Source: Negadavirga shengliensis (GTDB lineage Bacteria > Bacteroidota > Bacteroidia > Cytophagales > Cyclobacteriaceae). Taken from it: a stretch of 64,000 nt of DNA. The notes under the pieces were generated by a model. The model was not told where the DNA came from. It made no database searches and saw only the letters and a list, made by a program, of their open reading frames with translations. Position numbers and translations under genes: made by a program. The number at the start of each line of letters is the position of its first letter. Positions within the stretch are counted from its first letter, which is position 1. Below, piece by piece: positions 17,442 to 26,820 of the stretch. Location: contig NZ_JBHSJJ010000006.1 of assembly GCF_042652345.1 (NCBI RefSeq), positions 1-64,000 of the forward strand, read 5' to 3'.

Positions 17442-17473
17442 AAAAAGGCCCGGACAATGTCCAGGCCTTTTTT
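17442..17473 (+). terminator. GC-rich hairpin with U run ahead of the Nudix gene
   Basis: AAAAAGGCC, a short CGGACAATGTCC inner stem, then GGCCTTTTTT. It has the form of an intrinsic terminator but lies between two divergent genes and 25 bases before the Nudix start codon. With the promoter at 17403-17434 it would form the extreme 5' end of the mRNA, where it cannot act as an ordinary terminator. A 5' stabiliser, or the end of a short unseen transcript, are the alternatives. Confidence 0.55.
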
Positions 17474-17497
17474 GTATCTTCGATACCTGAATTTTAG

Positions 17498-18142
17498 ATG
17501 ATGAAGGATTTTCTTACGTTGATCAATAAATTGGAAAGGGGTCTAAAGCAGCCTTTGCCTGGAAGAAAAGGACAGATCATCATGGCGCCGCAGCCTGTAG
17601 AAGAAGAACGCTTTGCGCCGGATCCGGGAAATGACACCAGGAAAGGGGCGGTAATGATCCTGATCTATCCAGACCGTGCCCTGAGTAAGGTGCCATTTAT
17701 TAAGAGGGCTGTTTACCCGGGAGCACACAGCGGACAGGTTTCGTTCCCCGGAGGAAAGTGGGAGCAAACAGACCTGGATTTAGAGGCTACGGCCATAAGG
17801 GAAACAGAAGAAGAGCTGGGTGTGGAAGGAAGCCGGATCAGCGTTATTGGGGAACTTACCCCGTTATATATTCCGCCGAGTAATTTTACCGTACAGCCTT
17901 TTGTGGGATTTACGGAAAATGAGCCCGTTTTTAATCCTGATCCACGTGAAGTGGCGCGGGTAATTTCCTGTGACTTTTATACTTTATTGGATTACAAAAT
18001 CAGAAAGGAAAAACTTTTGGACCTGAAAGGAGGGGCCAAAATCAATGCACCCTATTTTGCCATCGCTAATGAAATGGTTTGGGGGGCTACTGCTATGATA
18101 TTAAGTGAGTTGCTGTCGATTTTGGAGAGTATAGGGGAGTAG
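17498..18142 (+). CDS. nudL: Nudix CoA pyrophosphatase
   Basis: 214 residues. The CoA-type signature around HSGQVSFPGGKWEQTD leads directly into the Nudix box (GGKWEQTDLDLEATAIRETEEELG), and the C-terminus has the family motif VWGATAMILSELL. Homologues (NudL/YeaB, Pcd1) cleave CoA and acyl-CoA to 3',5'-ADP and phosphopantetheine derivatives, controlling CoA pools. It is divergent from aceK across 231 bases holding a promoter and a hairpin. Confidence 0.9.
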   Translation: MMKDFLTLINKLERGLKQPLPGRKGQIIMAPQPVEEERFAPDPGNDTRKGAVMILIYPDRALSKVPFIKRAVYPGAHSGQVSFPGGKWEQTDLDLEATAIRETEEELGVEGSRISVIGELTPLYIPPSNFTVQPFVGFTENEPVFNPDPREVARVISCDFYTLLDYKIRKEKLLDLKGGAKINAPYFAIANEMVWGATAMILSELLSILESIGE

Positions 18143-18271
18143 GGAAATGTCCCAGCTATCGCCATTGATTTTTTTTGGGAGCGTACTTTGTGACATAAAA
18201 TGAAACAGTACCTATAAAAATATTTTGATTTTGGCAATTATATGACCTTTCTTAGCGGAAAATAATCGAAC

Positions 18272-19525
18272 ATGGAATCCACCAACCCTTTAATTGAAAA
18301 CGATGCCGTAACACTGGGTTTATTAATGACTGTTTTAGCCTTGGTCTTTTATACTTCAGCAAGTGATTCCGTCTTTTTCAGAAGATTTTACCGGGTAGTA
18401 CCCACCATCCTGCTATGTTATTTCCTTCCGGCGCTTATGAACACTTTTGGGTTGATATCAGGAGAAAATTCGCAGCTTTATTTTGTAGCATCAAGATATC
18501 TTTTGCCTGCTTCATTGGTATTGTTAACGCTAAGTATCGATTTGAAAAGCATTCTTAAACTGGGTCCCAAAGCCTTGATCATGTTTTTGGCGGGTACCAC
18601 CGGAATCATAGTGGGTGGTCCATTGGCCTTATTTATAGTATCCCTGTTTTATCCGGATGTGTTAGGGGGGGCAGGAGCGGAGGAAACCTGGAGAGGACTG
18701 GCTACTATCGCGGGTAGCTGGATAGGGGGCAGCGCCAACCAAACCGCAATGTTGGAAGTATTTGGCGCCAGCCCCACGCTTTTTGCCCAGATGATAGCGG
18801 TTGACGTGATTGTTGCCAACATATGGATGGCGGTGCTGCTTTATTGGGCAGCCAAGCCGGAGGTGATTGATGGAAGATTTGGTGCAGACAGCAGTGTTAT
18901 TGAATCCCTCAAGTCAAAGGTGGAGCAATACCGGAAAAGCATCATGAAAATACCTTCAATGGCTGATACGATGGTAATCCTCGGTCTCGGTTTTTTTGTA
19001 ACGGGTTTATCCCACCTTTTTGCGGATATCCTGGCTCCTTGGATCAGAGAAAATTATCCCTCTCTGCGGCAATACTCTCTTGATTCCTCATTTTTCTGGA
19101 TAGTGATTCTGGCGACTACCGGGGGGCTGCTGCTTTCGTTCACGAGAATGAGAAAGTTGGAAGGGGCAGGAGCCTCCAGATTGGGCAGTGTTCTCCTGTA
19201 CGTTTTGGTGGCCACTATAGGCATGCAAATGGACCTGAGGGCGGTTTTGGATAATCCGGTCTTTTTTTTGATAGGTATGTTATGGATGTTGGTACATATT
19301 ATTATTATGCTTGTGGTGGCCTATTTCATCAAAGCCCCCTTCTTCTTTGTTGCAGTAGGTTCACAGGCCAATGTGGGAGGAGCGGCATCGGCTCCCATCG
19401 TGGCTTCTGCTTTCAATCCCTCACTTGCACCGGTCGGGGTTTTGCTGGCAGTTTTGGGATATGCGGTCGGTACTTACGGGGCATATATTTGCGGGATTTT
19501 GTTACAAGGAGCATTTGGAGGATAG
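18272..19525 (+). CDS. DUF819-family membrane protein
   Basis: 417 residues with about ten hydrophobic segments. It matches the DUF819 (YjcL-like) family: the N-terminal NDAVTLGLLM and SDSVFFRRFYRVVPTILLCYFLP, GSWIGGSANQTAMLEVF in the middle, and VGSQANVGGAASAPIVASAF near the C-terminus. The paired Gly-rich re-entrant-like segments suggest a transporter, but the substrate is unknown. The gene for a ferredoxin-like protein starts three bases after its stop, so the two are co-transcribed. Confidence 0.88.
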   Translation: MESTNPLIENDAVTLGLLMTVLALVFYTSASDSVFFRRFYRVVPTILLCYFLPALMNTFGLISGENSQLYFVASRYLLPASLVLLTLSIDLKSILKLGPKALIMFLAGTTGIIVGGPLALFIVSLFYPDVLGGAGAEETWRGLATIAGSWIGGSANQTAMLEVFGASPTLFAQMIAVDVIVANIWMAVLLYWAAKPEVIDGRFGADSSVIESLKSKVEQYRKSIMKIPSMADTMVILGLGFFVTGLSHLFADILAPWIRENYPSLRQYSLDSSFFWIVILATTGGLLLSFTRMRKLEGAGASRLGSVLLYVLVATIGMQMDLRAVLDNPVFFLIGMLWMLVHIIIMLVVAYFIKAPFFFVAVGSQANVGGAASAPIVASAFNPSLAPVGVLLAVLGYAVGTYGAYICGILLQGAFGG

Positions 19526-19528
19526 GCT

Positions 19529-19762
19529 ATGGCAACTTACAGAAAATTTGTATTCGTTTGTACAGGTTCTGATTGTAAAAGGAACGGATGTAAGTCTTTT
19601 TTGAAGGAAGTGAAAAATCTTGTGAAAATGGACAGCCATAAAGGAAAATATAAAATAGTAAAAACAAAGTGCATGGATTTCTGTAAGTCAGGGCCTATCG
19701 CAGTGTATAATAATGAGGTAATCAAAAATGGAAGCATTGAAGAGCTTCGTGGGAAATTTTAA
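19529..19762 (+). CDS. Thioredoxin-like [2Fe-2S] ferredoxin
   Basis: 77 residues. The N-terminal VFVCTGSDCKRNGCK and the later VKTKCMDFCKSGP supply the four cysteines of a thioredoxin-fold [2Fe-2S] ferredoxin, related to the NuoE C-terminal domain and to (2Fe-2S) ferredoxin-domain proteins. Electron-transfer partners are unknown. It starts three bases after the DUF819 gene. Confidence 0.85.
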   Translation: MATYRKFVFVCTGSDCKRNGCKSFLKEVKNLVKMDSHKGKYKIVKTKCMDFCKSGPIAVYNNEVIKNGSIEELRGKF

Positions 19763-19951
19763 TTTGCGGTAAATTCATGGTAGAATTCGGTTTTTTGATA
19801 TTAATTATTGGGCAAATAATTCAATATTTCATAGCATAAATTAAATTGTTTAAATTTTGTTGTTAAATTAACGATTAAATTGTTAATACTCTGAGTAAGT
19901 GGGGCATCAATCTAAAAGATTCGGTTATATTGTCGTTATTGATTTTTAAGG

Positions 19952-22900
19952 ATGGAAGTAGGTTTACAAAGCGGACTGGATTATAGCAACAGCAATAGCC
20001 AGGAATTGCTTTTGGTGTTCAATGAGGAAAATATAATCTTCTCCGAAGGAGAATGGAGCTTTTTGAGCAGTAAAGTAAATCGCTGGGAAGATTGTTTGAG
20101 GGCATTTCCTGATGCAGAAGAAGATATCCGTGTTTTTTTTAAGGATAAAACGAAGCCATATTATTTTTCCGTTCATCAATCTTCTTTCCTGCCCGGATGG
20201 CAGATCAAAGTAGAGGGCAAACAAATCAAGGGAAATGGTAAAATATGTTGCGTGACCGGGACTTTCCAGAACGGAAGGATGGCCGTAAAGAATATTTTGA
20301 GAACAGATCCGGCCGAAGAACGTGAATATTTGAATCAGGCAGAGTCTCTTTTGCACCGTAAAATCGAGTTTGAACGGATGATCAACTGGGTTTCCACCTG
20401 TTTTTTGAACGCCTCCGATGAAAATTGGGACGAAATTTTCAGAAACGCCCTTTCCATGCTGGGCTATTCCCAAAATGCGGATAGAGCCAACTTTTTTGTG
20501 GTTCATGAAAACATAAAACTTCTGGAATGTGTGTTTGAATGGACAAAAACAAGTTTACCTGTAAATAAAAAAATATACCAGTCGCTAAATTACGCAGGAG
20601 AAGAAAGGTTTATAGAAGAATTATGCAGCAAGAGGGTGAGGATAATCTCGGATCTTGAAAAACTCCCTGATGAATTTGTTTTTGAGAAATTTGTCGCCCG
20701 GAAATTCGGGGTAAAGGCTTTTATAGCCGTGCCTATATTTGCTGAGAACAAACTATTAGGTTTGTACGCGTTGAGCTGCGAGAAGGAGAATCCGGAATGG
20801 GAGGACGGGAGGCGTGACGAATATATACTTCGGCAGTTCAGTGATGTGTTTGGCGCGGCCTTGGTCAACAGATCCACTAAAAGCAAGTTGTTTAGGAATG
20901 AGAGGTTATTGAGTTCAACGGAACTCCTTGCCAAATCGGGGTCTTGGCGCTTCAACAATCCCGACAGGCATATCTATTTTTCAAAAGGGATAAACAGCAT
21001 CTTTGAATTGGACGAAGACCTCGAAGTGCTGAGTTTACGGGAGTTCTTTAACCTGATTCCGGTCAAAGACAAGGAAAAGGTTAAATCCAAAGTGCAGAAA
21101 GCCATCAATAAACTTAAAACTGTTTCGGGAGAATTTGTTTTTACCAATAAAAAAGGAAAGGAAAAACATATTGCTTACAGTTTACAGGTAAATCAATTGA
21201 GTCCTAAAAACAATCTGGAAGTTTTTGGTTATTGTACGGATATCAGCGAGAAGAAGACCGTTGAAAAAAGGTTGCTGCTGGAATCCCAGATATTGGCCCA
21301 GGTAAACGAACCTATATATGTTACCGATCTTGGTTTGCAGGTGATATATATGAATGAGGCTGCCATTACAGCAGGCAATGCTGAGTCCACCTTGAAACGC
21401 ATAGGTGACCTGTTTAGGATTGTGGATGGTAAATCATTTGATATACTGACCCAACGGCCGGTAAAGGACGGGATATCTATGGAGGTGCTTAGTATTCTGG
21501 ACCGTTCAGGAAACATTGAGCCTTATGAAGTATCTACGAAGCCTATTCAAAATACAGATGGAGAACGGATCGGTTATTCTTTTGTGATTCGCAACCTCAC
21601 ACCAAAAATCGAGCGTGAAGAAATAGCCAGGAAAGCCAAAATCATCGTAGAAAACAGTCCCGCAGTGCTGTTCGCAGTGGAGCCCGGGCAGAACTATAGG
21701 TTCACGTATGTCACCGAAAATATTGATCAATTCGGATACCAGGCAGATATGATTCTCAGCGACGTGGCCAGCATAAATGATTGGATCCATCCGGACGATG
21801 CCGGGTGCTTTCAGAGAGACTGGGCGGCAGATGACGGGAAGCAGTATAGCCGGGAATACAGGATCATTACTGCTGGCGGAGAAATCAGGTGGGTGGAGGA
21901 TAAGATCCGCCCTGTATATGACCAAAACGGCAAAATAATATTGCTGGAGGGGATGTTGCAGGATGTGACCGAGAGAAAAAAAGACCGTCAGGAAATCGAG
22001 AACATCAAAAACAGGTACAGGGTTTTGGCTTCCAACATCCCTTTTACCAATGTGTTTTTGATTGACAAAAATTTAAAATACCTGGTGACAGAAGGGCCGA
22101 ATTTTAAATACTGGGGGCTGGATAAATCTTATTTTGAGGGCAAAACGATTTATGAGGCCCACACCACTAACCTTACAGAAATAGCTCCGGTTGTAGATGA
22201 AGCTTTGAAAAAAAAATGCACCATCAGCAAGTTGTTGCATTATATGAACAGGGTATACGAGCTTACGGCTAAACCCATCTTTTATGGAGGGGAATTGGAA
22301 TATATCCTGGGAATTGTCCGTGATATCTCTGAAGAGTACATGGCCAAAAAAGAACTCAAAAGAAGTGAGATCAAGTACAGGAATCTTGTCGAGGAATCTA
22401 CGGAAATCATCTTCTCGGTTACAGCACAGCTTGAATTGAGTTATGTTTCCCCCAATATTAAACAGTTTTTGGGTTATGAAACTTTTGAGTTTACCTGCGG
22501 CGATTTTACAGATTTTCTACATCCTGAAGATGCGAAAACCTTGCTGCAAAAAAATGAAAGCCCTATTTCTTACTTTGAAAACAATCCTGTTTTTGAAGTA
22601 AGGCTCCGTCATAAAAAAGGCCATTACCGGGTGTTCAGTTCAAGTGGGAAAGTGATCAGAGATGAAAAGGGGGAAGTCAGGTACTATACAGGCATTGCCA
22701 GAGACATCACTAAACTCAAAAATGCCCAAAATGAACTGCTAAAAGCAAAGGAAAAGGCGGAACAGGCGCTTAATGCCAAAAGCCAGTTTCTATCGGTGAT
22801 GAGCCATGAAATAAGAACCCCAATGAACGCAGTGATCGGTCTTTCCCACTTGCTGCTGGAGGACAATCCCAGGGAGGACCAGTTGGAAAACCTGCGCACA

Positions 22901-23890
22901 TTACAGTTTTCGGCGGAAAACCTGTTGGGCTTGATTAACGATATCCTTGATTTCAATAAAATCGACTCAGGAAAACTGGAACTGGAAAATGTGCCCTTTG
23001 AGCCGAAGAATATCATCAATAAAATCATCCGTTCGTACACTTATCAACTCAGGGGGAAAGACTTGAGTATCATTTTTGATGAAGCGCCGGGCATACCGGA
23101 AACCGTGGTAGGAGATCCCGTCAGAATAGCACAAATCCTCAATAACCTGATATCCAATGCGATCAAATTTACCGACAAAGGATATGTTAAAATCTCGTTG
23201 TCTGCGCCCCGTCAATCTGACAAAGAGGTGACTTTCAGATTTGCGGTACAGGATACCGGTATTGGTATCGCAAAAAATAAAATCAAAAGGATTTTTGAAG
23301 CCTTTACCCAGGCAAGTTCCGATACCACGCGTAAATATGGAGGTACCGGATTGGGACTGGCAATTGTAAAAAAACTCGTCAAACTTTTTGGAACTGAAAT
23401 TCACCTCCAGTCCAAAGTCGGGAAGGGGTCGACATTCTGGTTTGATATTAATTTTGAAAAACATGAAAGGGTTTTAGAGAAACTCCAATCTGCCCAACAA
23501 GACGTGACAGCGAATTTGGGGTTGAAGCGGATTTTGGTAGCCGAGGATAATCATGTAAACCAAATTTTGTTGAAAAAGTACCTGTCCAAATGGGGGGTAG
23601 GGGACATTCATTTTGCGGAAAACGGCAAAATGGCATTGGAGTTGTTTTTTCAGAATGATTTTGATTTGGTTTTATTGGATCTGCAAATGCCGGAGGTGGA
23701 CGGTTTTGAGGTTGCGAAAGTCATCCGGAAGTTGGATATTGTGTCCAAAAGAAACATACCCATCATAGCCCTGACAGCCTCTTCGTTAATTGAGGTGAGG
23801 GATCAATTGGACGAGGCGGGGATGGACGATTTTATTTCAAAGCCATTTACACCCGAAAACCTGTACGGAAAAATAATAAAGTACCTGTGA
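19952..23890 (+). CDS. Hybrid sensor histidine kinase with GAF and multiple PAS domains
   Basis: 1312 residues with no clear transmembrane segment, so a cytoplasmic sensor. Approximate order: unassigned N-terminus 1-135, GAF 140-300, a PAS/PAC series 310-925 (about five units; RDITE-, VRDISEE- and ARDITKL-type PAC ends visible), HisKA with phospho-acceptor H952 in SHEIRTP, HATPase_c (N box NNLISNAIKFT, G1 DTGIGI, G2 GGTGLGLAIVKKL), and a C-terminal receiver with D1243 in LLDLQMP and the late Lys in FISKPF. It has no partner response regulator or DNA-binding domain, so output must go elsewhere. It is a single gene upstream of an outer-membrane-like protein. Confidence 0.93.
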   Translation: MEVGLQSGLDYSNSNSQELLLVFNEENIIFSEGEWSFLSSKVNRWEDCLRAFPDAEEDIRVFFKDKTKPYYFSVHQSSFLPGWQIKVEGKQIKGNGKICCVTGTFQNGRMAVKNILRTDPAEEREYLNQAESLLHRKIEFERMINWVSTCFLNASDENWDEIFRNALSMLGYSQNADRANFFVVHENIKLLECVFEWTKTSLPVNKKIYQSLNYAGEERFIEELCSKRVRIISDLEKLPDEFVFEKFVARKFGVKAFIAVPIFAENKLLGLYALSCEKENPEWEDGRRDEYILRQFSDVFGAALVNRSTKSKLFRNERLLSSTELLAKSGSWRFNNPDRHIYFSKGINSIFELDEDLEVLSLREFFNLIPVKDKEKVKSKVQKAINKLKTVSGEFVFTNKKGKEKHIAYSLQVNQLSPKNNLEVFGYCTDISEKKTVEKRLLLESQILAQVNEPIYVTDLGLQVIYMNEAAITAGNAESTLKRIGDLFRIVDGKSFDILTQRPVKDGISMEVLSILDRSGNIEPYEVSTKPIQNTDGERIGYSFVIRNLTPKIEREEIARKAKIIVENSPAVLFAVEPGQNYRFTYVTENIDQFGYQADMILSDVASINDWIHPDDAGCFQRDWAADDGKQYSREYRIITAGGEIRWVEDKIRPVYDQNGKIILLEGMLQDVTERKKDRQEIENIKNRYRVLASNIPFTNVFLIDKNLKYLVTEGPNFKYWGLDKSYFEGKTIYEAHTTNLTEIAPVVDEALKKKCTISKLLHYMNRVYELTAKPIFYGGELEYILGIVRDISEEYMAKKELKRSEIKYRNLVEESTEIIFSVTAQLELSYVSPNIKQFLGYETFEFTCGDFTDFLHPEDAKTLLQKNESPISYFENNPVFEVRLRHKKGHYRVFSSSGKVIRDEKGEVRYYTGIARDITKLKNAQNELLKAKEKAEQALNAKSQFLSVMSHEIRTPMNAVIGLSHLLLEDNPREDQLENLRTLQFSAENLLGLINDILDFNKIDSGKLELENVPFEPKNIINKIIRSYTYQLRGKDLSIIFDEAPGIPETVVGDPVRIAQILNNLISNAIKFTDKGYVKISLSAPRQSDKEVTFRFAVQDTGIGIAKNKIKRIFEAFTQASSDTTRKYGGTGLGLAIVKKLVKLFGTEIHLQSKVGKGSTFWFDINFEKHERVLEKLQSAQQDVTANLGLKRILVAEDNHVNQILLKKYLSKWGVGDIHFAENGKMALELFFQNDFDLVLLDLQMPEVDGFEVAKVIRKLDIVSKRNIPIIALTASSLIEVRDQLDEAGMDDFISKPFTPENLYGKIIKYL

Positions 23891-23971
23891 ACCTTTTTTC
23901 GCGTTAATTATCAAACTTGCGACTGGCAAATCCCCCTCAATAACTGTACCTTTACAGCCTGTTTTAGACCT

Positions 23972-25279
23972 ATGAGAATTCTTTTCATTCAAATACTGGT
24001 AATGCTCAGTTTTCAGTATCTGCAAGCGCAGTCAGATCATACCAAAAGATCTACCTTGTATTTTATAGCGGGTTCTTCGGGCGCCAATGTACGGGAATTC
24101 AATGAAATGCTTCAGAACAAAGGTGTCTCGCCGCTCAGAAGCGGTTACAGTTCTACCGGGATGGGCTATCAATATAGGTTTAATGATTTTATATTGGGTT
24201 TTGAACTGTACCACAACAACGGACCTAAATCCCTTTTCAGAGAATATGAGATAGATCACAGGACGACCAGGTTCTATATGAACATCGGCTATTCGCTCAC
24301 GGAGGAAGGCAGGTTTCACCTCGTCCACTACATGTCCATGGGGGGCGGTTATTTGAACTTTCAAATGCTGAAAGATGAACGTAGGATAGACGAACTGGGA
24401 CCCTTCCTGCAAAATCCGTCTCAAGGGTTTGTGTTGAGAAAAAAAGACATCCAGAAAGGAACCCATAAAATGGGCGGGTTTCTTACCGAGATAGGTTTCC
24501 AGTTAGGGTATGACTTTGACTTGCCAGGCATGGAGGAGACCTTGGAACTCATGGCAAAATTCGGTTATGCTTTCAGCCCCTTCGAGGATTCCTGGAGTAT
24601 AAACGGAATTAATTTTGACAATTTACAAAGTGGCGCCTTTTTCAGGATGGGAGCCGGAATATCCATGCCTGACCGGAGTCTTTTTTTTCCCGATGCGGCT
24701 TTGGGGGTTCATTTTTTCTATGGCATGAACTTCAGAACACCTACCCGGTTCAACGAACTGTTGGAAGCCAATGGTATGCAGCCTTTATCCAGGATTCCCG
24801 GCAACTTGGGTATCAAAGTTATCGGTGAAAACAGAAGAAGGATGTATGGTGTTGATGTGTTCAATATTGCCAATACGGGACCTGCCAATGAGCAATACGA
24901 CCAAACCCTTAATAGTTTAAGACTGTACTTTAATTACGGCTACCTGTTGTTTAAAAGGAAAAACGTCGAGCTGGGCGGCCTGGGGGGCTTAGGATATGGA
25001 AATATCAGGTATACATTGGAACACAAGGTGAAACCTGACTTTCCCCTGCTTTTTGAGGAGCCGGATTTTGATGGCTATCTGTCCAATCGGGGTATAATGG
25101 CCAAACCTGAAATTTACCTGGCTTATGCCATGCCTTTGAACACAAAAATGTTTAACCTGGTTTATTCAGCCCATTTCGGTTATGAACTTCCATTAAGCCG
25201 ATACAGGCTGGGAGGCCTTACCATGGCCAATTATATGTCCGGTCCCTATTTGCAGTTCGGGCTCGGCATCCGGCCCTGA
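23972..25279 (+). CDS. Predicted outer-membrane beta-barrel protein, unknown function
   Basis: 435 residues with a signal peptide (RILFIQILVMLSFQYLQAQS). The rest is rich in alternating hydrophobic/aromatic strands such as GMGYQYRFNDFILGFELYH and YMNIGYSLTEEGRFHLVHYMS, and ends QFGLGIRP, compatible with a beta-barrel whose last strand reaches the C-terminus. I do not recognise a family. Two halves share motifs (N- and C-terminal GYG/YLLFKRK-type strands; FNEMLQNKGVSPLRSG versus FNELLEANGMQPLSRI), suggesting an internal duplication. Confidence 0.65.
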   Translation: MRILFIQILVMLSFQYLQAQSDHTKRSTLYFIAGSSGANVREFNEMLQNKGVSPLRSGYSSTGMGYQYRFNDFILGFELYHNNGPKSLFREYEIDHRTTRFYMNIGYSLTEEGRFHLVHYMSMGGGYLNFQMLKDERRIDELGPFLQNPSQGFVLRKKDIQKGTHKMGGFLTEIGFQLGYDFDLPGMEETLELMAKFGYAFSPFEDSWSINGINFDNLQSGAFFRMGAGISMPDRSLFFPDAALGVHFFYGMNFRTPTRFNELLEANGMQPLSRIPGNLGIKVIGENRRRMYGVDVFNIANTGPANEQYDQTLNSLRLYFNYGYLLFKRKNVELGGLGGLGYGNIRYTLEHKVKPDFPLLFEEPDFDGYLSNRGIMAKPEIYLAYAMPLNTKMFNLVYSAHFGYELPLSRYRLGGLTMANYMSGPYLQFGLGIRP

Positions 25280-25590
25280 AGGGGATGATTTTCGGTGGGG
25301 GATATCCTCAAGCTGGCTGTGGCCGAAACCGTTTTTACATGAACCATTGATCCATTACCAGAACAAAAACCCTGTATTCGAGGATAGTATTTTTTGGTGC
25401 CGACGCCGAGAAACAGAAAAAGTGATGTTGTTTTATTAACCCACAAAATGCTGCCGTTTCAAAAACCCAGGTGCAGCTGACGTCCCTTCTCCTCACAGAT
25501 TAAAATTCGCATTTCGATAAAATGATCCGTATAAAACGAAAAAAATTTAAAGTTTTTTTTATATGGAGTATTTTTTCCACAAAATGATGT
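25280..25590. other. Non-coding gap before the metH riboswitch
   Basis: No open frame with recognisable content, no tRNA and no clear hairpin seen. The last 50 bases are very A/T-rich, as expected just upstream of a promoter. Confidence 0.5.
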
Positions 25591-25598
25591 TAATTTTG
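25591..25598 (+). promoter_or_regulatory. -7 promoter element of the methionine operon
   Basis: TAATTTTG fits TAnnTTTG; there is no clear TTTG at -33. Its predicted start near 25604 coincides with the first base of the riboswitch P1 stem. Confidence 0.55.
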
Positions 25599-25603
25599 AG
25601 ATC

Positions 25604-25702
25604 GCTTATCGAGAAAGACGGAGGGAAGGGCCCTATGATGTCTTAGCAACCTGATTAACAAGGTGCTAATTCCCGTTCCGGAAATGCCGGATAAAGATGA
25701 GC
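25604..25702 (+). promoter_or_regulatory. SAM-I (S-box) riboswitch
   Basis: P1 is GCTTATC (25604-25610) with GATGAGC (25696-25702). Inside it lie the S-box conserved blocks: the GAGAAAG kink-turn entry, GGAGGGA, GGGCCC, GATG...TAGCAACCTG and AAGGTGCTAATTCC, then AAAGATGAG. It lies 70 bases upstream of the methionine synthase genes. In this class SAM binding lowers expression. I see no obvious terminator stem between P1 and the start codon, so control may be translational; this is inference. Confidence 0.92.
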
Positions 25703-25772
25703 CGCATAAGATATAGATATTCTATTTTTCTTCCCGGTTCATACTCGCATAGGCTTTTTAAATGACAACAGT

Positions 25773-26819
25773 ATGCCGAACAGAACCGATTTATTGCTTA
25801 AGGAAATTAAAAAAAGAATTTTGATTTTGGATGGTGCCATGGGTACCATGATACAGCGTCATGCCCTTAAGGAAGAAGATTTTCGTACAGAAGAACTATA
25901 CCAGATCAAAAAATCCCTGAAGGGGAATAATGATCTCCTTTCACTCAGCCGCCCGGAAATCATAAAAGATATCCATAGGGCATATTTTGACGCGGGCGCG
26001 GATATAGTGGAAACAAACACTTTCAGCAGCACTTCCATCGCTCAGGAGGATTATGGCCTAGGAGACCTCGCCTATAAACTCAATTATGAATCTGCAAAGA
26101 TAGCCCGGGAAGTGGCGGAGGAATATGCAGATAAAAACCCTGAAAAACCCCGCTTTGTGGCCGGTGCCATAGGCCCCACCAACAGGACGGCATCCATTTC
26201 TCCTGATGTGAATGACCCCGGTTACCGCGCGGTCACTTTTGATCAACTGTCTGCAGCCTATCAGGAACAGGTAGAAGGATTACTGGACGGGGGCGTGGAT
26301 ATATTACTGGTGGAAACAGTGTTTGACACCTTGAATGCCAAAGCTGCATTGTATGCCATACAGGAAGTATATGAAAAAAGAGGCATACCGCTTGATCCCC
26401 TTGAAGGAGGTATTCCTATTATGGTTTCCGGAACCATTACAGACGCTTCGGGCAGAACCCTGTCCGGCCAGACCACGGAGGCTTTTTTGATTTCGTTGTC
26501 CCATGTTCCTTTGTTAAGTATAGGGCTCAATTGTGCATTAGGGGCTAAGGAACTCAGGCCTTATCTCAAAGTATTGGCGGAGAGGGCGCCTTATTATGTA
26601 AGCGTCTATCCGAACGCCGGATTACCTAATGAATTTGGCAAATATGACCAGGGACCGGGAGAAATGAAAGACCAGGTCAAAGAATTTATCAAAGAAGGTT
26701 GGGTGAATATCCTGGGAGGCTGTTGCGGTACCACACCCGATCACATCAGGGAAATTGCCGCTCTGGCGGCCGAATATTCCCCAAGAAAATTAAATCCTTC
26801 GCTTACTGAAATACAGTAG
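25773..26819 (+). CDS. metH: Methionine synthase, homocysteine-binding subunit
   Basis: 348 residues equal to the N-terminal homocysteine module of cobalamin-dependent MetH. ILDGAMGTMIQ starts the barrel. The zinc ligands are the Cys in IGLNCALG and the Cys pair in GGCCGTTPDH. The remaining MetH modules are in the next gene, one base after this stop codon (TAG A ATG) and in a different frame. Such a split is common in Cytophagales and is not evidence of mutation, because both ends are tidy. The operon is under the SAM riboswitch. Confidence 0.93.
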   Translation: MPNRTDLLLKEIKKRILILDGAMGTMIQRHALKEEDFRTEELYQIKKSLKGNNDLLSLSRPEIIKDIHRAYFDAGADIVETNTFSSTSIAQEDYGLGDLAYKLNYESAKIAREVAEEYADKNPEKPRFVAGAIGPTNRTASISPDVNDPGYRAVTFDQLSAAYQEQVEGLLDGGVDILLVETVFDTLNAKAALYAIQEVYEKRGIPLDPLEGGIPIMVSGTITDASGRTLSGQTTEAFLISLSHVPLLSIGLNCALGAKELRPYLKVLAERAPYYVSVYPNAGLPNEFGKYDQGPGEMKDQVKEFIKEGWVNILGGCCGTTPDHIREIAALAAEYSPRKLNPSLTEIQ

Positions 26820-26820
26820 A

